Virus record (IMG/VR): IMGVR_UViG_3300025785_001206
Span: 1-50,586 of that record
Strand: one strand, 5' to 3'
DNA: 50,586 nucleotides
Source: a virus
Below are positions 41,925 through 49,978 of this stretch, one piece after another. The first letter of the stretch is position 1. Every line of letters starts with the position of its first letter. The notes below the pieces were generated by a model that worked only from the letters and a program-made list of their open reading frames with translations, was not told the DNA's origin and did no database searches. A program made the translations under genes and the position numbers.

Positions 41925-42865
41925 TAGTCTAATTGTTTTAATTCGTAATCTTTTATATTTCCTTGCAAATCTGCTATGTCCTTATCTCCTTCTAATTTTA
42001 TAATCCAAACTTTATTCATTAATTTACCACAATTTAATTTGTGATATAATCTTTCAGCGTCACCCCAAGCATCGGGGTCTAATACTATCACTATCTTAAA
42101 GGCTTTCTCATATAATTTAGTGTATAAATGATCACTCATATACTTACCTAACATTGGTATTGAGTTCTTTATAAAAATACTATCGAAGGCTCCTTCAACT
42201 ATGTAGATTGTATCAGTCCAATTAATATGATACTCATTAAAAATTATGATTTCTTTTTGAGCTTCAGGATTTTTATATTTTCTTTTTGGTTTTGATAAAT
42301 ATGATCTAGCAATAAAGTAATTCAAATTATTATATTCATCATAAGATGGTATTATAATTCTAAATGCATATTCTCCATCATAACAAAATCCGATATTAAA
42401 TTTTATTAACATCTCTTCTGTTATATTTCTTTTTTTGATGTAAGCGTATGCTTGTCTATATTGTGGAGTTAATTTTAAACCACTACTGGCGTTTTTGAAA
42501 GCAATAAATTCTTTAGGTAATTTGACAGGTTTATAGATTCTTTTTGGGGCATCCTCATTATATTCAGGTCTTAATAACAAAAACTTTTTAAGTTGTTTTG
42601 TATTACCATATTTTTTAATTAATTTATAAATTGAACCGTGAGTTTCGTGAGTTTCTGCACAACTCCAACATTTATAAACACCTGATTTATAATTAATTTC
42701 TAAATTTCCTTTACCGTCACCTTCATCTAAACCTTTTATTTCGTGACTACATACTGGGCAATCAAAACTCACCTGACTTTTATAGTCACTGTGATTTCTA
42801 TAATCACCAAAAATATCTTCTAAAATTTCGAAAATTGGTGTATAATCGTTTACTTCAATTGCCAT
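41924..42865 (-). CDS. DNA primase (DnaG-type, zinc ribbon plus TOPRIM)
   Basis: The start is taken at 42865 (MAIEVNDYTPIFEILEDIFG), because the longer frame to 42937 would run through a transcription terminator and adds a non-conserved hydrophobic leader. Of the 313 residues, an N-terminal zinc ribbon uses Cys36/Cys39 (FDCPVCSH) and Cys66/Cys69 (YKCWSCAE). The TOPRIM catalytic core includes YIVEGAFDSIF (Glu224) and VIVLDPDAWGDAERLY (Asp263, Asp265). It synthesises RNA primers for lagging-strand replication, like T4 gp61. No helicase gene is in this window. The gene is the first of the leftward replication/recombination operon after the terminator at 42903. Confidence 0.88.
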   Translation of the reverse strand: MAIEVNDYTPIFEILEDIFGDYRNHSDYKSQVSFDCPVCSHEIKGLDEGDGKGNLEINYKSGVYKCWSCAETHETHGSIYKLIKKYGNTKQLKKFLLLRPEYNEDAPKRIYKPVKLPKEFIAFKNASSGLKLTPQYRQAYAYIKKRNITEEMLIKFNIGFCYDGEYAFRIIIPSYDEYNNLNYFIARSYLSKPKRKYKNPEAQKEIIIFNEYHINWTDTIYIVEGAFDSIFIKNSIPMLGKYMSDHLYTKLYEKAFKIVIVLDPDAWGDAERLYHKLNCGKLMNKVWIIKLEGDKDIADLQGNIKDYELKQLD

Positions 42866-42902
42866 AACGAATAATATACATAAAAAAATTGATAAAAAAA
42901 AA

Positions 42903-42926
42903 TCCCTCGGACACCACTCCGAGGGA
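42903..42926 (-). terminator. Rho-independent terminator
   Basis: 8-bp stem (42903-42910 with 42919-42926; CCCTCGG/CCGAGGG core) with an 8-nt loop followed on the minus strand by a run of nine T. It ends the RuvC-like gene at 43003. The stem is GC-rich compared with the surroundings. Confidence 0.9.
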
Positions 42927-42937
42927 ACACCAACCAA

Positions 42938-42955
42938 ACCTGTATTTCTACAGGT
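42938..42955 (-). ncRNA. Hairpin with GAAA tetraloop upstream of terminator
   Basis: 7-bp stem (ACCTGTA/TACAGGT) closed by a GAAA (GNRA) tetraloop on the minus strand, 11 nt before the terminator stem. Together they could form a short structured RNA of about 70 nt or a protected 3' end. I cannot assign it to a known RNA family, so this is a structural observation only. Confidence 0.35.
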
Positions 42956-43002
42956 CCCGTCCTAATTTTAAATATATTATAAAATCCGTTAAATGTGAAA
43001 TA

Positions 43003-43623
43003 TTAATTGCCGGATTTTTTTTCTGCTTTACTCATATTAATATGTCCGATAACACAAGTAACTGCATCAGCCATATCGAAGTTTTCTTTTTTTAGATTGC
43101 CCGTTTTACCGTATAACCATTTGATATCGGGGCAAACTACATTAACGTGGTCCCAAATAACTTGTTTTTTGTCAATATCTTTTGGATAACCTCCAAATAA
43201 AACATTACGACCTTTATCATTTGGTCCAACTAAATCAGGAAATGCAAATTTTCTTGCATTATAAGTTGAAATGAATGTTGGTAAAATACCTAAAACATCA
43301 TAACAATTCTTGAGAATCAATGTATTATATCTTAATAAAGTTTGTACTGTATAAACATTATTAGAATTGATTAAGGGTTCCTCGATCACAATTCTAACAA
43401 TTCCCATTTCCTTATAATTTTCCAAGTGTTTTTTAAAAGCATCTGCTTTTTTTAACAATTCTTCGATTTTATCTTCAGGTTGTGGTTTGATTTTTGGAGA
43501 AAAATGTGTCAATTCTAATAAATCTGAACCATTTAAATCAAATAAAGCAAAACCAATTGTTTTGGTACTAATATCTAAACCAAGAATTTTTGGTTTATTT
43601 TTAAATTTTACATCTATTTTCAT
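43003..43623 (-). CDS. RuvC-like Holliday junction resolvase
   Basis: 206 residues with the RNase-H-fold acidic residues of RuvC: LGLDISTKTIGFALFDL (Asp17), VRIVIEEPLIN (Glu81/Glu82) and ENFDMADAVTCVIGH (Asp183 and Asp187). The family resolves four-way junctions and may help trim branched DNA before packaging in phages. The insertion around residues 125-180 (FAFPDLVGPNDKGRNVLFGG and on) is longer than in E. coli RuvC. It is followed by the hairpin and terminator pair. It lies after the 714-residue structural gene, with no late-type motif, and may be transcribed on its own. Confidence 0.82.
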   Translation of the reverse strand: MKIDVKFKNKPKILGLDISTKTIGFALFDLNGSDLLELTHFSPKIKPQPEDKIEELLKKADAFKKHLENYKEMGIVRIVIEEPLINSNNVYTVQTLLRYNTLILKNCYDVLGILPTFISTYNARKFAFPDLVGPNDKGRNVLFGGYPKDIDKKQVIWDHVNVVCPDIKWLYGKTGNLKKENFDMADAVTCVIGHINMSKAEKKSGN

Positions 43624-43665
43624 ATACTGTAAAAGTTAAATAATTTTGGATTAAATGTAAAGAGT

Positions 43666-45810
43666 TTAAAAATCTAATTTTACCGCAAATACTTGAGTAC
43701 CATTTCTTTGGATTGGTACCGAGGTTTTAGCGACAACAAGGGGCTCATAATTGTTATCCAATAAAGCAACGTCTGTAATAACCAATTGGTCACCCACTTC
43801 GTATGTTGGATTATTTGATGTTTTAAATTGTGTAGAAGGTAAATTAACTAAAAAATTAAATTCTTCGATATCCGTAGCTCTAACCAATTTAACACTACCA
43901 GGGAAAGGTTGTTCATCTCCAAACTCGGGTTCTTGTCCATAAGTTGTTCCTGAAACAGGTACTGGTCCCATATATGTAACTAAATCGAATAATTCTCCAC
44001 TTTCGTAATCAATTAAATTTATTACATATGTTTTATTTACTATATCTGATTGTGCAATTAATCTTCCTGTATGACATTCACAAATATATGGTGTGAAATT
44101 CATAGCAATCCAAGCATCGTGACTTGGTAATGAACCATCTGTTAATTGTGCTAAAATATAAAATCTATCCGCGTGATATCCTGTTTTATAATTTGCAAAA
44201 TTATCAACTAAATGAGCAAATTCAGATGCACTGAATGTTACACCAACATTATATGGAATGGTTGATTGTGTTCCGTTTGGATTACATATGAAAGAATTAG
44301 TTGCAGAAATACTACCATAATAATTACAAGGTAATCCATTCAATTGAGTAGGATTGGTTGTATCTGTTCCGTTGAAAAGCATATATGTAACCCATAAAGT
44401 TTGACCTGTACTTCCATCTAATAAAGATTGTTCGGGTGGTAAATTACTATTAATCAAACTTAATTGAGGGGCAGGTAATGTATATTTTCTATTAGATTTA
44501 TAATCTAAAACCGCCACAAGTTCTTGGTCATCAAAAACTATAATTTTATTACCAGGAAATACTTTACCTACATTAATACCTTGTTCATCTATCAAATATC
44601 TATATTGTTGACTATGATAAGGATTTTTAGTTGAATTAATATAATAATCAGTTTCTCCCATAAAAAATCTTGCACCAATTGTCGTACCTGTATTTCTATG
44701 ATATAAAATAAACGGAATATAAACTTCAAAATATTCAGCATCACTTATAGGACTTCCGCTGACGCTAATTAATGAATCATTTGTTGATGTATCATAACTT
44801 ATATAATCATCATATTTGAAAAATCTTTCGGGGTCATTTACAATATCACCTAATTCAGAATAATGAATAATCGCAATAGTTCTTTGTTGTTCGGGTGTCA
44901 CATTTATAGTGTTACCCATAGTATCTACATATGATGTTGGGTTTGATAATGTTCCACCTGTGAAATCATTGAAAGTTTGTCCGCTTGTAGATGTATAACC
45001 CAAAAGTTCTTTTGTTGAAACAAATACGTTACTTGTAAATCCTGTTAAATTTTGGTCTAACTCATTTACATCATAACCAATTGGTTTGTCACCCCAAACA
45101 ATATTCATCGTCCAAGGATCGTGTTGTGCTAAATTATCAGGTAATTGCGGATTGCAATTGTCTCCACAATTAACATTTGAAAACTCAATATTTGATGTGT
45201 TTGCAATAACTTCTACTGTACCTGTTAATCCTGTTAAATTTGGTAACTGTCTATCCAAAGTAAGAGTGTTACCGTTAATACTCATAATTCTATAAACTAA
45301 ACTATTTGAAGTTGCACCTGAATAAACTTCATTATCAAATTCATTAAATGCTATTGTAATATAATCTGTAATGTTATATGAACTTCCAGTCAATACAGTT
45401 AAAGAAGTTGTTCCACTTATACTTGTAATTGATATTTGTTGAGTTAATGTTTCAATTGTTGAACCAGTTGCTTGATAATTCGAAACAAAGCCAGCAGGAC
45501 CCATTAAATTTCTAATTGGTGTTGTTGTTGGATGTGGATTTAAAACAGGAACACCAAATGTTGTTGTTCCACTAATATCTAAACTATATGGATATTTGAC
45601 ACCACTTTCGTGATCTACCGATGACAATACTCTTTGAGATGGTGTGCCTAAAATACCAGTAAATCCTGAAAAAGGATCAGTGTAATCATACTCAGAATCT
45701 CCGACTTGGAAATAACTGATTTTGAAATCTCCTTTAGCAATCGCATTTCTACCTCTTTTGGTGATTCTTGCTGATAAATATTCTCCATCATTAGGACTTA
45801 AAAAACTCAT
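43666..45810 (-). CDS. Phage structural protein (baseplate or tail-associated, 714 aa)
   Basis: The N-terminus MSFLSPNDGEYLSARITKRG then RNAIAKGDFKISYFQVGDSE resembles the opening of structural proteins in T4-like and other large phages (ARxTxxGRxAIAxGxxxxxxFxxGDxE), where it precedes a long beta-rich region. The remaining 670 residues are beta-rich, with SSVDHESGVKYPYSLDISGT, DPWTMNIVWGDKPIGYDVNE and FEVYIPFILYHRNTGTTIGA. Cysteine clusters are present (NCGDNCNPQL; CECHTGR). The C-terminus (EVGDQLVITDVALLDNNYEP) is also beta. It has a perfect TATTTATA box 4 nt before the ATG, a late-gene signal. A baseplate or tail-tube neighbour of fibres is the likely place; not specifically assigned. Confidence 0.7.
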   Translation of the reverse strand: MSFLSPNDGEYLSARITKRGRNAIAKGDFKISYFQVGDSEYDYTDPFSGFTGILGTPSQRVLSSVDHESGVKYPYSLDISGTTTFGVPVLNPHPTTTPIRNLMGPAGFVSNYQATGSTIETLTQQISITSISGTTSLTVLTGSSYNITDYITIAFNEFDNEVYSGATSNSLVYRIMSINGNTLTLDRQLPNLTGLTGTVEVIANTSNIEFSNVNCGDNCNPQLPDNLAQHDPWTMNIVWGDKPIGYDVNELDQNLTGFTSNVFVSTKELLGYTSTSGQTFNDFTGGTLSNPTSYVDTMGNTINVTPEQQRTIAIIHYSELGDIVNDPERFFKYDDYISYDTSTNDSLISVSGSPISDAEYFEVYIPFILYHRNTGTTIGARFFMGETDYYINSTKNPYHSQQYRYLIDEQGINVGKVFPGNKIIVFDDQELVAVLDYKSNRKYTLPAPQLSLINSNLPPEQSLLDGSTGQTLWVTYMLFNGTDTTNPTQLNGLPCNYYGSISATNSFICNPNGTQSTIPYNVGVTFSASEFAHLVDNFANYKTGYHADRFYILAQLTDGSLPSHDAWIAMNFTPYICECHTGRLIAQSDIVNKTYVINLIDYESGELFDLVTYMGPVPVSGTTYGQEPEFGDEQPFPGSVKLVRATDIEEFNFLVNLPSTQFKTSNNPTYEVGDQLVITDVALLDNNYEPLVVAKTSVPIQRNGTQVFAVKLDF

Positions 45811-45814
45811 ATCT

Positions 45815-45822
45815 TATAAATA
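45815..45822 (-). promoter_or_regulatory. Late-promoter-like motif TATTTATA
   Basis: Perfect TATTTATA on the minus strand, 4 nt before the ATG at 45810. Confidence 0.55.
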
Positions 45823-45836
45823 TTAACTTTTAATTT

Positions 45837-46805
45837 TTAAACTATATTTCCACCACAAGATCCGAAAAGTGAAAAATTACCTCCCGAATCAAATGTTCCA
45901 TAATTACCATCCTCACCAATCCAAAATGTAGAATTATCTCCGTCAATTACTGCAGGTGGATTGCTACCTACACTATAATATGGATTGAATCCATCATTCA
46001 AAACATTATTATCATTAACAGTTGTTATAATTAAAAAACCATTTTGAACAAAATATTGATGAGCTCCGTATGTATAACCTGTTGCTTCATTGAAGAAATG
46101 ACATACTTGTTCTGATGTTCCAGTATAAACTGCAAATTCATATGAAACAGGGCAACCATTAACTGTGTTACATCTCACGGTATTATCACCATAATATATA
46201 AATGAAGTCCAACCATAACTTAAATCACATAAATAATATGTTGTCCCAATCTGTAAATTAAATTGGGATAATGTATTATAAGTTGTACCCGGATAATCAG
46301 TAAAAACTGCACCTGCTCCTATACTATTCGTTGTTGATTGAAATTCCCAAACTCCTTGTGAACCTCCTATACTAATACCTCCAATACTACAATCTGAAGG
46401 ACCTGAAGGTGCTGATGTTCTAATTATACCAAAATATGGTGCTTTAGGCGTTGCTGTTGGTGTGGATGTTAATGTAGGTGTTGGTGTTTGGGTAGTTACA
46501 TTTGTTGGTGTTACTGATGGTGTAGGCGTTAAAGTTGGTGTGTTAGTTGGTGTACTTGTTGGAGTGACTGTAGGTGTTGGTAAATTTTGTATTGTAAAAT
46601 ATCTAAAAATATTACAGGCGCCTGTTGATTGTACTTTTATACTGAAAGAATTATCAGGAGCATTCACTCCATAACCATTTATTAAATCATTAAGTGAAAT
46701 TCCCGTTTCAAAAGGTGTTGTAAATCCATCAACATCAGAATATAAATTAAAGGGTCCTAACGCACCTGTTGTTGTTGTTAATGTTATAGTTATTGGTAAT
46801 GACAT
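45837..46805 (-). CDS. Small fibre-like protein with Pro-Thr linker (322 aa)
   Basis: The N-terminal 73 residues (MSLPITITLTTTTGALGPFN, LYSDVDGFTTPFETGIS) are paralogous to those of the next gene upstream (47641). A Pro-Thr linker (TPTVTPTSTPTNTPT type, about 75-120) leads to a unique C-terminal domain of 200 residues (FGIIRTSAPSGPSDCSIGGI, TYYLCDLSYGWTSFIYYGDN, NTVNGCPVSYEFAVYTGTSE) with several cysteines. It is likely a virion-surface decoration or fibre component; the C-terminal family is not recognised. The sequence before its ATG has only a weak variant (ATATTTAA) of the late box. Confidence 0.7.
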   Translation of the reverse strand: MSLPITITLTTTTGALGPFNLYSDVDGFTTPFETGISLNDLINGYGVNAPDNSFSIKVQSTGACNIFRYFTIQNLPTPTVTPTSTPTNTPTLTPTPSVTPTNVTTQTPTPTLTSTPTATPKAPYFGIIRTSAPSGPSDCSIGGISIGGSQGVWEFQSTTNSIGAGAVFTDYPGTTYNTLSQFNLQIGTTYYLCDLSYGWTSFIYYGDNTVRCNTVNGCPVSYEFAVYTGTSEQVCHFFNEATGYTYGAHQYFVQNGFLIITTVNDNNVLNDGFNPYYSVGSNPPAVIDGDNSTFWIGEDGNYGTFDSGGNFSLFGSCGGNIV

Positions 46806-46819
46806 AATTTATTTAAATA

Positions 46820-47641
46820 TTAAGCAAAACATTGTGGAATAGTATTGGTTCCGTATCCATTTATTGTTATTTCGAGATAATATCCATTACAAGCAGAATC
46901 ATAATTTCCTCTTTCATTCAAATACGATGTATATGATATTGAGCCAGATGAATGTCCTGCATATACTGTAACGGCATTGTCTTGGTAGTAATCACTATCA
47001 CCAGGATAGTCAATATGTTCTTGGTAATGATAATTTATGTTTATGTTCACATCTATCGGTGTAATAAATAAATTACCAAATTGATCATATAATGTTACAG
47101 TAGTTAAATTGATTATATCTGTTGAACCTGGACAACTACTACTATCCTCACTATGATAATACGCATCTGTAAATGTGGCACAAAATAAATAAGGTTCTGT
47201 TGGTGTTGAAGTTGGTGTAGGTGTGGTAGTCGGTGTTTGAGTTGGTGTAGGTGTAAATGTATATGTTGGTGTAATTGTAGGAGTTGGGGTAGGGGTTAAA
47301 GTATTTCCATACATAACATTACCATCAAAATAACATACCAATGTAGGTGTTACTGTAGGTGTTATTGTTGGAGTAGGTGTATTTGTAGGTGTTTGAGTTG
47401 GTGTTGGTGTTGGGAATATTATATCATAATGATTACCACAACATTGACTTTCAGAAACAACTCTTACTGTTGTTGTTCCATTAGGTACATTATTAGTACT
47501 GAAACCATATATTAATGTATTCGAGGTTATACCTGTTTCAAATGCATTTGTATATCCATCTGTATCAGAATATAAATTGAATGGGCCTGTGTCTGAACCA
47601 AAACCTGTACTTGGGAATGTTATTGTTACTGAAATCGACAT
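46820..47641 (-). CDS. Small fibre-like protein with Pro-Thr linkers (273 aa)
   Basis: The N-terminal domain (MSISVTITFPSTGFGSDTGP, FNLYSDTDGYTNAFETGI) is paralogous to the 322-residue neighbour. Two Pro-Thr linkers (about 75-95 and 115-150) flank a short cysteine-containing segment (LVCYFDGNVMYGN). The C-terminal domain (about 150-273; FCATFTDAYYHSEDSSSCPG, VNININYHYQEHIDYPGDSD, YYLEITINGYGTNTI) is beta-rich and cysteine-containing, and I cannot name it. It ends 14 nt before the next gene. A TATTTAT box lies 6 nt before the ATG. The two neighbours probably arose by duplication with exchange of C-terminal domains. Confidence 0.7.
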   Translation of the reverse strand: MSISVTITFPSTGFGSDTGPFNLYSDTDGYTNAFETGITSNTLIYGFSTNNVPNGTTTVRVVSESQCCGNHYDIIFPTPTPTQTPTNTPTPTITPTVTPTLVCYFDGNVMYGNTLTPTPTPTITPTYTFTPTPTQTPTTTPTPTSTPTEPYLFCATFTDAYYHSEDSSSCPGSTDIINLTTVTLYDQFGNLFITPIDVNININYHYQEHIDYPGDSDYYQDNAVTVYAGHSSGSISYTSYLNERGNYDSACNGYYLEITINGYGTNTIPQCFA

Positions 47642-47647
47642 ATGTTA

Positions 47648-47654
47648 ATAAATA
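47648..47654 (-). promoter_or_regulatory. Late-promoter-like motif TATTTAT
   Basis: Minus-strand TATTTAT, 6 nt before the ATG at 47641, in the AT-rich gap after the SprB-repeat gene. Confidence 0.45.
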
Positions 47655-47719
47655 CCTCTTCCAAGAAATATTTAAAATCAATTTAAACAAAAAAACAATT
47701 ATTATAAAGAGTTAAACGA

Positions 47720-49978
47720 TTATGAGCAAACACCAGTGGCAGTAAATTTACCCACACCATTGATGGTACCTACAGTTCCATTATCATCTACATAATAATA
47801 TCCAAATCCATTATATGGTGTACCATCGGAATAATAGTAAGTTATTCCATTACCAAGATTTGAATCACCTCCAGCACCTGGATATATTGTAACTACATTT
47901 GTTAATGTATAAGCATACATACAAGCATTTGCTTGAGTTCCGCCATAATTCACTAAGAATCCTGTCCCTACTCCTTGTAAATCCATTACTGAACTTGTTG
48001 TTGTACAACCATTTGTATCTGTAACAACAACATAATAATTGAATGGTCCCAAACTTGTAAATGAACCTGTACTATTACTAGTGATAAGTGTACCACCGCT
48101 ATTGATATATGGAGACGATGTGTCTTCATATAATGAATATGTATATGGACTTGTTCCGCCAGCTGCGGTTGCTGTTATCGATCCATTGTTACCTGATGTT
48201 GCATTTGTAAATGTTGTTGATACAGACAAAGCTGCACTTGGTTGACTTACCGTTCTTGAATATGTCGTAGGAGAACATCCACTATCATCTTCAATATAAA
48301 TTGTATAAGTGTTAGGTGATAAACTACTAAATAAATGTGGTACCGAATAATATGTTGAACCATTGATTGATGTTTGATATCCTGTACCCGAACCGCCTGA
48401 TGGTGTATAAACTTGTATAGTACCATTTGAACCGCCATAACAAGAAACATTTGATACCGCTATCGATGCTGTTACTTGTGTTGTGTTAAGTGTTACAGAT
48501 GATGATGTTGCAACAGTTCCATTAGAATCCTTTACTTTTACTAAGTATGTTCCGTTAGATAATCCATTGAATGTTGCTGAAGATTGATATGAACCATAAC
48601 TAGAACCACCATTCGAACTAATCGCATAAGTATAAATTCCTGTTCCCCCTGTACCTGATGCTGTTAAATTTCCATCACTATTACCATAACAACTTGGATT
48701 AGTTGAAAAAGTTATAGAAACATTTAATGTAGGTAATGTATGTGATGGTGTTGGGGTTAATGTTACAGTTGGTGTAGGTGTTAAAGTTGGTGTTACAGTT
48801 GGTGTTGGTGTTAAAGTAGGTGTTTTTGATGGTGTGACGGTTGGTGTTGAAGTATATGTTACAGTTGGTGTTGCTGTATAAGTTGGTGTTATACTCGGTG
48901 TAATTGTAACTGAAGGTGTAGGTGTTTGTGTTGGGCTTAATGTAGGTGTAGGTGTGGGTAATGTTGGTATTGGATTACCGCAATAAATTGTTGCAACACA
49001 TCTAGCAGTACAAGTATCATAATATAAATTATAACCAGCAGGACAACTATATCCATAACCAACAATATCACTAACATCTACGTAAGTTCCTACTCTAGAA
49101 GATGAAGTGAACTGAACATTTAATTGACTATATAGAGTTGCACCTGTCAATTGTGATAAAGTATTATTATATATTTCAACACCAAAACCCGCAATTGAAT
49201 CAATATTATAACCTTGAACTGATAGTGTTGCTGTTGGTGTATCAAATACAACAGGATATACGTGCCAATAATTAAATTGTTCAGTTGATCCTGATGTTGA
49301 TTGTAATGTTGTATCTATTAATTTTGTTCCATTGACACTTATTTTAAAATCATTATCAGCCGAAACTCCGACATAATAAGTTGTACCCACAGTTAAACCA
49401 GTTATACATTGAACAAACCCAATAAAAGTACCTGTTGGATTATCAGTAGCACCTGTGGAAGGTCCTGGCCAAACCGCACATCTATTCATTGGGCCATCAG
49501 AAGTGTTTGTATAAGGATTTGACCAAAGTGTACCTACATACGTTCCACCAAAAGATGGGGTTGTAAAACCTGCTAAATAAGTGCCTGTTCCATCTATATT
49601 AAAAGATGTAAAAAATTTGGTGCCAGCTTTACTGTAAACGTTATTAGTTCTGCCCGATAATGAAACCAATGTTGTTGGTGGTTGTGCTGGCATTGATATT
49701 GTTGTATATGAAGCGGTACCATCCAAAGTACCAATCCAAGTATAACCTGTTGGGCACGCAGTAAAATCCTGTTTAGAAACTAATTCATTTGAAATTTTAG
49801 CAGATAAATGAGCATTTGTAGGATCAATAGCAACATACCCCAACGCACGAGATTTTGTTAACTCTTTGTTGGTTGTTTGAATTGTTTTCAACGAACTAAA
49901 ATATCCTGCGGTAACCGCTTGACTTAATGTTGTATCACTAACAATTTCATTACTTGTTAATCCTGTCCAAAATGCCAT
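47720..49978 (-). CDS. Virion adhesin with Pro-Thr linker and SprB-like repeats (752 aa)
   Basis: Residues 1-330 are a beta-rich N-terminal region ([60 protein letters not shown]) with a cysteine-containing end ([20 protein letters not shown]). A Pro-Thr linker spans about 331-414. Three repeats follow, each about 85 residues with Cys-x-GxSxG ... GGTxxYxY ... SNGTYxVxVxDSNG: [38 protein letters not shown], and a third beginning [20 protein letters not shown]. They resemble SprB repeats of the Flavobacterium gliding adhesin. The final 60 residues are unique ([20 protein letters not shown]). It may mimic or bind host surface material. It overlaps the upstream gene by 29 nt. Confidence 0.78.
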   Translation of the reverse strand: MAFWTGLTSNEIVSDTTLSQAVTAGYFSSLKTIQTTNKELTKSRALGYVAIDPTNAHLSAKISNELVSKQDFTACPTGYTWIGTLDGTASYTTISMPAQPPTTLVSLSGRTNNVYSKAGTKFFTSFNIDGTGTYLAGFTTPSFGGTYVGTLWSNPYTNTSDGPMNRCAVWPGPSTGATDNPTGTFIGFVQCITGLTVGTTYYVGVSADNDFKISVNGTKLIDTTLQSTSGSTEQFNYWHVYPVVFDTPTATLSVQGYNIDSIAGFGVEIYNNTLSQLTGATLYSQLNVQFTSSSRVGTYVDVSDIVGYGYSCPAGYNLYYDTCTARCVATIYCGNPIPTLPTPTPTLSPTQTPTPSVTITPSITPTYTATPTVTYTSTPTVTPSKTPTLTPTPTVTPTLTPTPTVTLTPTPSHTLPTLNVSITFSTNPSCYGNSDGNLTASGTGGTGIYTYAISSNGGSSYGSYQSSATFNGLSNGTYLVKVKDSNGTVATSSSVTLNTTQVTASIAVSNVSCYGGSNGTIQVYTPSGGSGTGYQTSINGSTYYSVPHLFSSLSPNTYTIYIEDDSGCSPTTYSRTVSQPSAALSVSTTFTNATSGNNGSITATAAGGTSPYTYSLYEDTSSPYINSGGTLITSNSTGSFTSLGPFNYYVVVTDTNGCTTTSSVMDLQGVGTGFLVNYGGTQANACMYAYTLTNVVTIYPGAGGDSNLGNGITYYYSDGTPYNGFGYYYVDDNGTVGTINGVGKFTATGVCS

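Noticed and set aside
41924-42937. Primase with a start at 42937
   Set aside because: The extra 24 residues would be encoded across the terminator stem at 42903-42926 and look non-conserved; Met at 42865 begins the recognisable protein.
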